This document shows positions 24,049 to 35,089 of a stretch of 64,000 bases of DNA, piece after piece. The position numbers were made by a program, and so were the translations under genes. This stretch comes from Sipunculus nudus (lineage: Eukaryota > Annelida > Sipuncula > Golfingiida > Sipunculidae). Position 1 is the stretch's first letter. The number at the start of each line of letters is the position of its first letter. The stretch covers positions 51,468,624 through 51,532,623 of the forward strand of contig CM049308.1 in the NCBI GenBank assembly GCA_026874595.1. The letters run 5' to 3'. The notes under the pieces were generated by a model. The model worked only from the letters and a program-made list of their open reading frames with translations. It had not been told where the DNA came from and made no database searches.

Positions 24049-24681
24049 AACGTGACATTCTCATGAAAACCGGCAGCTATTTAATTATGGGCCCTGAGTT
24101 AAATATCATTAAGTAGCAGAGAGTATAAAAAGTGACTTTATTTCATCTGAAGTAAAATCACTCCATTGTTAATACGTGACGCTGCAGATCTTGGCGACAC
24201 ACGTCGCAGTCCTAGATGTTCGAAAATAATATTGATATTATCTACGAGGATGTTACGACCCATAATGTAATTACCGGCCCATAATGTAATAACGGCCCAT
24301 ATTGTAATAAAAACGACCCATAATGTAATAATGGCCCATAATGTAATAAAAAACGGCCCATATTGTAATAACCACACCCTACCCATATTGTAATAAAATT
24401 GCAAGAGGGTAAAACGGCCCATATTGTAATAAAATCGAAGGTGGGTAAAACCTCCAATAATTTTAGAATTCAAATTCCATGCAAATTAACTTAGACAATT
24501 CAAATATTGACTACTCGTGACACGAATGTGTAGTCATTCAAGTATGAAAAATCACTGGATCCCATAATGATTATCTGTTTAAAACGGTGACCAAGCTAAT
24601 ATGAGCGAAATATGGCCATAGTTCATGTTTATCCTTTTGTTGAATCAGTGTTTAAATAGGATGATAAAGTGTTTAAACAAG

Positions 24682-24683
<2 letters not shown>

Positions 24684-24756
<73 letters not shown>
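24684..24756. repeat. (TA)n microsatellite inside the foldback element
   Basis: About 73 bp of TA repeats. Confidence 0.97.
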
Positions 24757-24759
<3 letters not shown>

Positions 24760-25469
24760 CCGGGGCCCAGCCGAAAAGCGGTGAGATTTTTCATGTCAGC
24801 CCCCATCCAGAGTGAGCGCTCTGCATAATTGGAAGGCTTTGCCCCACAGCCGTGTATTACGTCTGTATCACAAACGAATGCAAAATTTGGCGAGTTCCTC
24901 CATGTTATGACTCAGTAATGGGGATGATTACACACCCAGGACCCGCAGGTGCGGTAGTTACCTGACACTAGGATATTATATAAATGAAACTATAAGCGTG
25001 TGCCCTGTCACGTATTCCAAACCAAGATAGATTATTACAGATGTACAAACAGGTTAAGATTAGTTAAAAAAGCGATTACACCTATAAAGACTACCGAACG
25101 CCACCATCTGAGCCATGGAGAGTTCCTCCTAGTAATTATTACAACTGTTTGTACAATCCATAAAAAACCAGATGTTTGCAATCGCCGAGCGATCGCAAGG
25201 GAAGCTACCCCCCCCCCCGGTTACCTGCAAATGATCGGTAATAATAAATGCGTGGGAAAAGGGAAGGAGTAAAGTTTGATCCCCAATTACTTTGTCAGTC
25301 ATATGCTATATTGCTATTTACTATTTTTGCAAATTTTTATTCATAGCATTATGTAAATCCCGTGGCCTAAAAGGAATTAAGTAATGTCCCCATTAACAAA
25401 ATGAATCTAAACAATATGCCTAACCCAATCCCATTGGCCTGTTGCTAGGGGTTTTCCTTGGTTAGCATT

Positions 25470-25471
<2 letters not shown>

Positions 25472-25534
<63 letters not shown>
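25472..25534. repeat. (TA)n microsatellite inside the foldback element
   Basis: About 63 bp of TA repeats. Confidence 0.97.
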
Positions 25535-25538
<4 letters not shown>

Positions 25539-26476
25539 TCTGAAGAAAAGCAACACTGTAACACCGATCATCAGGTGAGTGTGGTTAGAATGAAGCTAAC
25601 GGCGTGGTTTGAAAGCCGAGACTTTACGAGATTACGAGATTATGCTTTGTGCGAAACAATGGTCAATATTGTAGAAGAAATTGCCTATTTTGTTGTAAAA
25701 ACGGCCAATATTATAATAATGGCCAATACCATAATAATAACTGAGTAACATTGTAATAACTTTACCTCACCTTTACTGTAATCAGCATGGTGGGGGCTAA
25801 AATGGACAAAAAGACCAATATTGTAAAAAAATGCAGTTTAGAAGATTATGATTAAATATACGTAGACAGCATAAATGCTGACTGTTTCACTGGATTTCTA
25901 TTATGACTGCATCCCATATACCAATGAGGAACCAAAATTGCTGTCATTTTAGAAGGTATTCTCAAACGACATATCGGCTGTTAGATTTGGGATTCATTCT
26001 TCAGCTTAAACATATGTTATTACAATATGGGCCTTTTTTCCCACTTCCCGTTTTATTACAATATGGGTATTGTATGATTATTACAAAATGGGTCGTTTTT
26101 ATTACAATATGGGCCGTTACTACAATATGGGTTGTTTTTTATTACATTATGGGCCGTTATTACAGTATGGGCCAGTTTTATTACAATATGGGTAGGGTAT
26201 GATTATTACATTATGGGTCGTTTTTATTACAATATGGGCCATTATTACATTATGGGCTGGTTATTACATTATGGGTCGTAACAGAGGATGAATATCACAC
26301 TGCTATATAGACTTAAACTTGATGGTGTAATGAACATTGACACAGCGATGCGATATGAAGTGTAAAAGTACGAACTTGTAGTAAAACAATTTATATAGGA
26401 ACAGCGTTGTTACTCATACTTACTCAATGTGACTCGGGTTTGAATCATGCAAAATGTTTTGGTTTGAACGTGTCCA

Positions 26477-26545
<69 letters not shown>
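26477..26545. repeat. (TA)n microsatellite
   Basis: About 69 bp of TA repeats, 190 bp past the foldback element. Confidence 0.97.
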
Positions 26546-26547
<2 letters not shown>

Positions 26548-27907
26548 CAGATTTGAGCCCCCGGGCCTCACCTTTTTTCACGGCACATGTTAAAATATAC
26601 AAACTCATAAACTTTAATGAGAACATATGGGGCTACGAACGTAATCATTTATTTTGTAATTCATATTTCATCATATATTTTTTATTTATTTTCAATTATA
26701 TAATGAATCTGTTTTATAAGAGAACTGGAAAGCTTACCTAGGACTCACCTTATCCATATTTCTTATAGCCTTCATGGCTTGTTTCACCAATGTAATTAAT
26801 ACATTACGAGATTTTCTGCTCTCCAGAACAAATATTTTGTGATTACTGATAAAGCCTTGTGTTGTTCCTCTGTTCCATATCCAATATCACATTTAACGTG
26901 TCGTTCATATACTTTTATACATGGTTTATACACCTACCGCCCCCACATCCTACCCCTCACCATAAAAATGGATAATGATGTCGGTGTGTGAATGTTGTTG
27001 GTTGTCACGATTAAATATCCTTTTCACACAAGAAATTTGGTTTTTAAAAGATAGGACCATGGCCAGTAGGTGGCAAACCTTACAACCAGTGCCTTTACAA
27101 TTCAGGACACATTATACCACTACTAATGTGTCTGGAAGACAAAATTTTATACATCCTAACAGCCTTACAGAGGTTATAAATTCATTTTAATATTAATTTT
27201 TCAGATAAATTGTTTGGAGTACAAACTGAATACAGCTAATAGCATGCTGGTGTTCCCCAAATCCAGCTGTAAGCCATGATTTATTTCAAAAAGTTAATTA
27301 CTTTATGATAATCAGTGTCTTTTTGGACTAGCGAAATATATGTACACCTGTCTGATCATGGGGTGTGTGTGTGTGTGGGGGGGGGGGGGGGAGGGAGTCT
27401 CCCCAAACATTACAAGCACTTAATAATATTTCTCTATCTGCTTTAGGAATGCTTATGGGGCTATGGAGGTTTTCCTATTTATAAGTAGTTAATAATATTG
27501 CTCAATATAAGTTCCTCATATTATCTTAAACTGCCGTTAAGGAACGCTTAGTATAACCCCAAACCCAAATTTAAATAGCCCCTTTTTTTGGTGACCATCA
27601 CATCATCTTGCAAGGTGCAATGGTGTTCGACTGCTGAACGCTGCTGCATAGGATCGATTTCAGACAGCAGTAGCTTCCACTTTTTCGTGTGATAATAATT
27701 ATATATAATGTATTGTTTGAAGGTAACCATGCAGGCGATTATAATGATATAATATTCTTAGCCTTCTGGATTTCAGGTTTTACCTGCAAGGTGCTCGGGA
27801 TAATCCAGAAGTCATAGCGTGCCATTAAATAGACATGTCAGAGCGAATAGTAGTTTCAAAGGAAGGTCAGGACATGTAAATAAGCTCCAATAAACAGACA
27901 AAACTAA
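26546..27907. other. Intergenic DNA, no gene recognised
   Basis: AT-rich with a GT/G-run at 27360-27393. Short ORFs lack recognisable similarity. Nothing else seen. Confidence 0.6.
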
Positions 27908-28118
27908 ATAAAATGCAATAACTGAATGAATTTCAAATGTGGAACGATGGTACCTAGGGAATATGAGATTTATGAAATGTAACTACACGATTTGTGTAAT
28001 AGAAACGTTTGATAGATCGAATATAATATTACTGTATATTTCTGGACTGTATTTGGTTGGGTACGTCCTATTTTATGTTGCCCATATTCTATTTTTTTTA
28101 GATATTTCAAGAGATAGG
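27908..28118 (+). pseudogene. Partial duplicate of the 3' part of NOX5 (last intron plus start of last exon)
   Basis: About 210 bp matches the end of the last NOX5 intron (about 23725-23916) and runs through the TTTTTTAG acceptor into ATATTTCAAGAGAT. That is the first ~14 bases of the last exon, with one difference from ATATTTCAAGGGAT. Shared landmarks are GAAACGTTTGA, TTTCTGGACTG and TTGGGTACGTCCTA. The copy then breaks off into a TCGCAG-rich inverted repeat; no further exon sequence follows. It cannot encode anything. Confidence 0.85.
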
Positions 28119-28225
28119 ACTGGTCGCAGAATGTCGGCGATTGTTCGCCAATTGTCAGTCGCAAGCAGTCACAAACGATCGCCGACTGTCTGCGAGTGGT
28201 CGTAAGAAAATCGCAAGTGGGCGGC
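28119..28225. repeat. TCGC-rich imperfect palindrome
   Basis: TCGCAGAATGTCGGCGATTG and, further on, CAATCGCCGACAGTCTGCGA-like sequence (reading CGATCGCCGACTGTCTGCGA) are inverted matches. The composition resembles the TCGC-rich foldback element at 55664-56583. It sits exactly at the breakpoint of the NOX5 partial copy. Confidence 0.5.
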
Positions 28226-29295
28226 AGGCTAAGGATGAGTAAAATAATAGACATTACATTGGTCAAATAAATGAAGCCTGGCGAAAAACACATAAGCTAT
28301 ATTTGTAACCGTAACAGTAGTTAGGCACTATACACACGCTATGATATCGGCTATCTTATGATTATATATCCTTGTCTTTATAACCTAAAGACATTTCAAA
28401 TATAAGCAACTGCCGTGGCATCGCGAGTACAATCCGGCGTCTCTGGCCGGACCACCTTCTGTCTGTTACCCTACATTGGCTAGACTGATTCTCGCCAAAT
28501 TTTGCACACTTGCATACGCTTCAACAAGCACGCGGCATTTAGTGGCGAAACATGAAATAGCTCAGGTTTATCCGCTTTCAGCACGGTTTAAATCGTCCTG
28601 TTATTTTTCAAGGGCATATATAGCCATTGTGAATATAAATGAAAATATGTACTTACCGACCAAAACTTAGCAAATATGCCATTTAATATCTTTGGAAATT
28701 TAAATATGCGTATTTTTTTCAACACACGCTTTCAGTATTGGTCATGTGGCGGCACCATTTACGTTTTTTATAATTTCTGTCCAGGCGCTTTCTTCCTGTC
28801 CTTAGTTATTTTTAGAACAGTAATAATAAAATTGCGTTCAAGTAAATTCACAGGTATTTTGCAGTTGTCACAAAATGTCTAAAGGTATCAATTTGACCAA
28901 TTATTTAATTATTTTTTGTATATAAAAAAGAATTCTAGTTTCGTTTGAAGATTACATGTCCATGAAAACATACCATAAAACATCATGAATGATTACGTTG
29001 AAATTATAGCCGATATTTGAAATTAAAGAAAATTCGATGGATTGACTAGACCTAGGCGTTGACGGCTACAAGACACGATGCACATTGTAAAACGGTATTG
29101 AACACTGCTATCAGGTTACACCACCCAGTGCTGCCACAATTAAACACGTGCAACTCACAATGTCTTGTTGAAGTAATCATAAATTCTCAACACAAAGCCA
29201 TACGAGGTCAAGCCAGCCAGTAGTTCCATCTGTACCCGGCCCTATATCTGCTTACAGGCAAATAAGATAGAAAGTGCTGAGCGCTCGTGTAAGCA

Positions 29296-29830
29296 TAGCC
29301 CGATTTAATCGGACTCAATATTATTAGGTTCTGCCATATATTGAGTCCGATGGCCATACAGTGAGAGTTTCTACAATATAAGCCCTTAAAATACAACGGA
29401 TCCGTTGCATCTTCTTTGACTGCCCGTTTACTGCCAAACAACAAGACGCAGGATTACACCATTTTAACATCAATAAGAAAGTGTTTCATGGTTTCGATAG
29501 CAATTAAAATTAAACTTGGATCACTATTTCCTAACATTTACTGACCTTTTACCGGAGGCATGTCAGCGAATAGGCGCACTTGAAGACCTCACTGGGAGCC
29601 CCGCTGACTCAAGTGATTTACAGCTAAAATTTGGTTACATTTTGTTTCAACGGGCCCAGCTCTGAAGATTGACGTGCTGGCACGGGGTAATAAACACCTG
29701 TTGACACTGGTTACAAGGGCATTCGGTGGTATGTAGTCTCAGGCTTATATCGTAGAAACTCTCACTGTATGGCTATCGGACTCAATATATGGCAGGGACT
29801 AATAATATTGAGTCCAATTAAATCGGGCTA
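29296..29830. mobile_element. MITE with ~95-bp TIRs and 9-bp target duplication
   Basis: The left arm starts TAGCCCGATTTAATCGGACT; the right arm is its inverted match over about 90-95 bp with few mismatches. GTGTAAGCA flanks both sides (29287-29295 and 29831-29839). The ~350-bp centre has no transposase. A 9-bp duplication with long TIRs fits a Mutator-like non-autonomous element, which is inference. Confidence 0.85.
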
Positions 29831-30364
29831 GTGTAAGCAGTGCAGATATAATTTGCTTGACTGAAACTTATGAAGTATATGGATGAAATTTGATTATGAG
29901 AACTTTCTAAATTTGTGAGAATCTTTCATGAATGTAAGGTGTAGAAGTAATAATTTGAATATAGCTTTTAGATAGTGGACAGCTCAAGTGCCACGTTTTC
30001 TCCGTATGTATTTCTGTGCTAAACTTTTTTTTTGGTTTGTGCGCGGACATGTCTTTTGAAACAGGAACTCAGGAATTATACATGACTGTATTATTTCATA
30101 TAAATCTCTGTCACGAGAGAACTGTGACTACGTTATTTTATTGCATATTTAAGTAAAGGGTATAACCTGATGATTGTTTTTAAAATTGTTTATTTCAGTG
30201 GGAACCGATTCATGTCTAGACGGTTCCTATAGCAAAATTGTTTACTGCAGACATCAAAAGCAACGCACCTGCTTATTTTGTTTTTACTCAGGGTTTGATC
30301 TCTGGAGGCGTGTCCGTTTTAGTATTCATACAATTAATGAGAAGCCGTATAGTTCTGTGAAATG

Positions 30365-30413
30365 ATTGGTCAGAAGACGGTAAGCACTTGTGACGTCAGC
30401 AGGTGCATATAAG
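30365..30413 (+). promoter_or_regulatory. Candidate promoter: inverted CCAAT, CRE and TATA
   Basis: ATTGG (30365-30369, NF-Y type), a perfect CRE palindrome TGACGTCA (30391-30398) and TATAAG (30408-30413) occur in the usual order and spacing. A possible first exon would run from about 30440 to a donor CCC|GTGAGT at 30657, with an ATG at 30644. Two more perfect CREs lie at 30698-30705 and 30712-30719. The gene it might serve is not identified. Confidence 0.4.
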
Positions 30414-30739
30414 CAAAGGATAAAAAGATCTTGTTACAATTGCCTAGATCAACGCGCCAGTTAAATGTAGTCTAATGGTTGTGTGCGGTCCAGAGGCGGG
30501 TCCGTACTTGGTCTGTGTCTGAAATAGCTAAGAGACGGTATTCCTGAGAGTAGAGCGTTAATGTCTGAGGACGGCCACGTAAATACCTCTGTAACTGACT
30601 TCAGAGTGGCAATCGCAATTGCCGACGGACTGGTAATCCAGCGATGAGTATCTCCCGTGAGTGCATCCAGTTACGGGCCAGGGCGACTCACGCGAAGTGA
30701 CGTCACAGTAGTGACGTCAGAGTACTACCCACAACATGT

Positions 30740-30891
30740 GTTGGCACAACAACTTTGCATGCAGCAGGGAGAACTGGTGGCCTTATATGATGTGCGGCAT
30801 ATATTATATAGTGCGGCAATCGTAAGGTCATGGGTTTGATTCCCATCGGCAGTGAACCGACTTTTCAGTGTATTCATGATCCATCTATTCA

Positions 30892-30929
<38 letters not shown>

Positions 30930-30930
30930 T
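30740..30930 (+). mobile_element. Possible tRNA-derived SINE remnant with (CT)n tail
   Basis: GGTTTGATTCC (30833-30843) is one base off the Pol III B box. It sits in the tRNA-like context GTCATGGGTTTGATTCCCAT and is followed within 60 bp by a (CT)n run at 30897-30926. The A box is not clear. Confidence 0.35.
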
Positions 30931-31399
30931 ATATACATATATAGTGGAGCCTCGTCTATCCGAAGAGCGTTCATCCGAAATAAAAAAAAATGAGACCCGA
31001 AAATTTGACCATTTATCCGAAAGCTGAACAATAACAAAATTCCAGAAAAAATGGTATAGAATACCTAATTCAAAACAAATGTAGCCAGATAAGCGGCGAT
31101 ACACATTGCCGACTAATCAGTGCACCCGAGCGCAGGCAGTTGGTGTGAAAAACACGGCTCTGCCGGTCGGTGTTGTCCTCGGCCCGCTTTTATCTGAATA
31201 CAATTAAGGCCGGGGTAATTAACCTGTACAAATAGATTGTTACAACAGACCATATCTGAGCATCCGACCGTTGGTTGTAGGTGTGAAAAACTCCACCCCA
31301 GCCGACGGTTTATCTTTTATCAGGTTTTAAAGGATAGCTTTGACGTTCGTTCCGGTGGTCGTCCAGGCTTTGAATACTACCGTGAGTATATATATATAT

Positions 31400-32235
31400 T
31401 GTTACAGGTGCCCTTTTATTGTGTGCAGCGGTCTTACAGATGTTTGTTTTATTGTGCACACGGATGTTCCATGATTGTTGGCATTTTGTTTGTGTGCCAT
31501 GCGTAGCTCGTGTTGTAGCGGCCTCGCCTGGCCGGATGTTGCAGGCTCGGTTTAATCCACATTAGTTAAAACCTGGATACACAACGTTCTTTGTTCTGGT
31601 ATGTTCTTTGAACGTGTGTACTGTGTTAGATTCTTTAGAATGTTCGAGCAATGTAAGGTTCTCGGCTGGAGGTGAAAAGTTATAAATAGGGGGCTGTGTT
31701 TTAGAGCCGGGAGAGAGGTGAGAGAATATTCCAGCGGACACAGAAGCGTGTATGTCAGTTTATGGGCCCTATTCCGATAAGTGCGGCAATTATATATTTT
31801 CTTCAGATTTTCTTCTGGATTTTGTGACGAATCTTATTTGGTCTTCAGTTTACTTTCTGGATTGTTACAAGAGCTTCACATTGGACTGTTATTCTCCGAG
31901 AGAATTTGTGTGAACTTTTCATCCGGCTTATACATTTAAAGGACTTATCCTTGTGACAGTGGTGGTACCCTGGTACTGTGCACTTCGTTTATTTTACTGT
32001 GTGATTATATTGATTGTATACTGTGTAATTGTATTGATTTAGTGTATTGTAATGTTAGGGTTCTTTTAAGAATAAATTATAGTTATTTTTAACAAAAAAA
32101 AAACACTGACTTCTTTATCATCCCCCTAGACATTTCACGCTGCTTAGTGTTACAGAATCTGATTTTTTTTAATCTCCATTACAAAATTCATGTTCATCAC
32201 GCATACGTGATCTGTTGATGTTAGGTTCCGTAACA
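31400..32235 (+). mobile_element. Solo-LTR-like element, copy C (full length)
   Basis: Begins TGTTACAGG and ends GGTTCCGTAACA (836 bp). It contains a TATA-like box (TATAAATAGGGGGCTGTGTT), the GGGAGAGAG and CCAGCGGACACAGAAGCGTG blocks, and AATAAA near the 3' end. No target duplication is seen, no primer-binding site follows, and the foldback element at 32236 begins immediately after. Confidence 0.7.
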
Positions 32236-33459
32236 TTAACTGGGCCAGACCAGTTCTAAATTGGGCCAGCCCAGATTAAAATTTTGATCTGGGCCGGTCC
32301 AGATTAAAATCCTATGGTGAAGACTTCAGGATTTAAATCTGGTCTGGACTGATTTTTAACTGGGCTAGCCCAGATCAAAATTTTGATTTGGACCGGCCCA
32401 GATCAAAACTCTAATCTGGGCCAGACCAGTTTTAAATTGGGCCAGCCCAGAGTAAAATTTTGATCTGGGCTGGTCCAGATTAAAATCCTGTGGTGGACTG
32501 ATTTTAAACTGGGCCGGCCCAGATAAAATTTTAATCTGGGCTAGTTAAGATTACAATCCTGTGAAGGACTGATTTTAAACTGGCCCTAACCAGAACAGAA
32601 TCCTAATCTTAGGCTAGCTTGATTTTATCATCTTAAATCAGATAATACAGTAAACATTTATTCCAGATACACCATTTTGAAGGGCACAAAACACATAATG
32701 AACAAGATCATTTAAATTATTTTAGTGAGGAAAAACTAACTAACAAATTTAATGTGCTTCTTTGGTTTCATCTATTCTTCAAGCATACAAGTTCACATTT
32801 TAACTTCACCTAAGCCAACTTCCATAATTAATCACAGTTTAGAATATGTGTCAGTTCTGAGACATCTACTTGACTTAATATCAAAATTTTCCACTTAACT
32901 GAGATAATTTTCTGTTCTGAATATCAAAATTACATGTGTACTATTAAATATATACATGCATAATTAAATACCAGCTTTATACTCATTTATATGTGAACAA
33001 ATGTAATGTATCAGTCTTGATACTCATTTGGGTGAGCAGCATGACATTGTGCCCTAACATGGGGCTAGGGAGAGGTTTGTGATACCATTACTGTAATTTT
33101 TCAATATCAGAAAATCCACAGCTGAGAAAATGATATGATTGCTGTCATTTGGCAGTCTCAAATTCTTTAAAATTGATTAAAGGCCGTCTAGGTAAATATA
33201 GTGTAATTGAAGCCAGCCTAGGAGTAGATTAGGATTCTGATCTGGGCTGGTCCAGTTTAAAATCCGTCCACCACAGGATTGTTAACCTGACCGGTCCAGA
33301 TCAAAATTCTAATCTCGGCTGGCCCAGTTTAAAATAAGTCCAGACCAGATTTAAATCCTTAAGTCTTCCCCACATGTTTATAATCCGGACCGGCCCAGAT
33401 CAAAATTTTGATCTGGGCTGGCCCAGTTTTTAATTGGGCCAGATTCTTATCTGGGACTC

Positions 33460-33461
<2 letters not shown>
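32236..33461. mobile_element. Foldback element of CTGGGCC-type repeats
   Basis: The left block (32236-32640) and right block (about 33232-33461) are inverted relative to each other. Each is built of units like CTGGGCCAGCCCAGAT and AAAATTTTGATCTGGGCC, which are themselves palindromic. A distinctive GAAGACTT...GGATTTAAATCTGGTCTGGAC segment occurs in both arms in inverted orientation. About 600 bp of unique AT-rich DNA lies between. It is bounded on the left by LTR copy C and on the right by (TA)n. Confidence 0.8.

Positions 33462-33525
<64 letters not shown>
33462..33525. repeat. (TA)n microsatellite
   Basis: About 64 bp of TA repeats, directly next to the right arm of the foldback element. 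Confidence 0.97.
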
Positions 33526-33528
<3 letters not shown>

Positions 33529-35089
33529 CGACTTTCAGAAAAATGTAAGTGTATTTAAATATATTTTCTTGTTTTGTCTACTCTTGTCTTTTTTCATCTT
33601 TTGGAATTTGAGTGAGATCGAGTTTCGGTCTGTTTGATTTCCCGTTTACAAGAACCTAGTCGTCCATTCCTTAAGGGGTGTGACATTTATTGGCGAGTAT
33701 GTTTCAATGATTTCCGCCATATTTAATGTCGAGCGTCGAGAATTAGTTTAACCGTTTGAGGGCAAACATCCAGTCAGGAATTTTATTTCCTGAGTATATG
33801 GTGAATTTTTCATATTGATCATTGATATAACTTCTTTGCATTGTTTAATGTTTATTAATTTTTGAAATTGAGAGTCAGTGCTGAGACTTGACACATACAC
33901 ACTCCACGTAGAGTTAATGCAGGATAATTACTCAGAGATATGGTAAATCAATGTTATACGTTTGATGATTTCTCACATATTCACATATCCCGAGTGTAGA
34001 TTTAACTTAGATCTTAATACTTAATCATTTTAGGGGGCAGCTTTTTTTTATTTTAAACTTTTTATTTTACATGGATGGTGCAATTAGCTATAATAACGAG
34101 CTCGGACTGTGGCGTTCGGTACATGAGAATCACATAATGATGTCATAAAAGTGCAGTTTCAAACATTTCAACATGAAAGATTTCCACACGATTACTCTCT
34201 TGTTTGCATGGCAGTTTTCTAAAAAAATTGTTTATGTTTTACAAGGCGTGGTTCTAGAAGTACGTGTCTTACAAAATGATTCTCAGATACCGTTGTCATT
34301 GGTTGTTATAAACATCGTCCACGTCAAAGCCCAGACGCCAGTTTGACAATTTTCAATTAAAAAAATCCTTGCCTAGATTTATGCAATCAAATATAAACAA
34401 CACCACACATTTGCATTCTAATGATACCTTATGTATTCACATCTTTATTACCATGGACATCTGTGCTCATATAGCAAAAAGTGCCACTTAATATCTTGCA
34501 CGAAGGGGCATGTGTGGTTAAAGACACGCATGTTACATCTGAGCCCAGGTGAAATCTGCTTGCCTGCATGTTACATGCAATGTAATCCGTCCTTCCGGCA
34601 TAATTTCAGGTATATATTAAATATTTTGTTTCGAATATTTTCTTGTGTAATTCTGTATAAATTCATCACCACTTTTCTTCGTCAGTATTGATATTATTTC
34701 ACTTATTAACATAGCCTCTCAGTATTTTGTTTATAAGATCCACAAAACCAAGCGAGCAGGGGCGTCAATATAAGGGGATGGGGTATATTTCCCCCAAAGA
34801 TTAAGCAAGGGGGATGTCCCTTGATATTCAGAGAATAATATTTATATATTGGAAATGAAATATGTAAATAATTAGAATTATAGACTTTGGTTCTATTTCT
34901 GAATTTACTTTAAAATATTAGAATTTATAAATCTTACCTTTGTTTAGATTTAAAATATACTCGAAACATAATACCTATTTTTTTAAATCATATACTCGAT
35001 TGTTATTTAGGTGAAATGTGTCACACAGACAATAAAAGATCACTCTCCCACGCCTGCAAGTCACCGCAACTCCCCCCCCCCCCCCGAAT
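33526..35089. other. Intergenic DNA, no gene recognised
   Basis: AT-rich sequence without a recognisable exon or element; a C-run lies at about 35072-35085. Confidence 0.6.

Larger units (their letters stand above)
24251..26283. mobile_element. Foldback DNA element with tandem-repeat TIRs, just downstream of NOX5
   Basis: The left end TGTTACGACCCATAATGTAA and the right end, its inverted match finishing GGGTCGTAACA, are flanked by GAGGA on both sides (24246-24250 and 26284-26288), a 5-bp target duplication. Each TIR (about 200-270 bp) is an array of ~16-20 bp units like GGCCCATATTGTAATAA. Diverged units also occur at 25660-25830. The 1.5-kb interior has two (TA)n arrays and no transposase. 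The first canonical AATAAA after the NOX5 stop is inside the left TIR (24306-24311). Confidence 0.85.

Noticed and set aside
24242-24473. Minus-strand ORFs of Leu/Tyr/Gly-rich repeats next to NOX5 (and the mirror ones at 25903-26202)
   Set aside because: Both are translations of the tandem-repeat TIRs of the foldback element.
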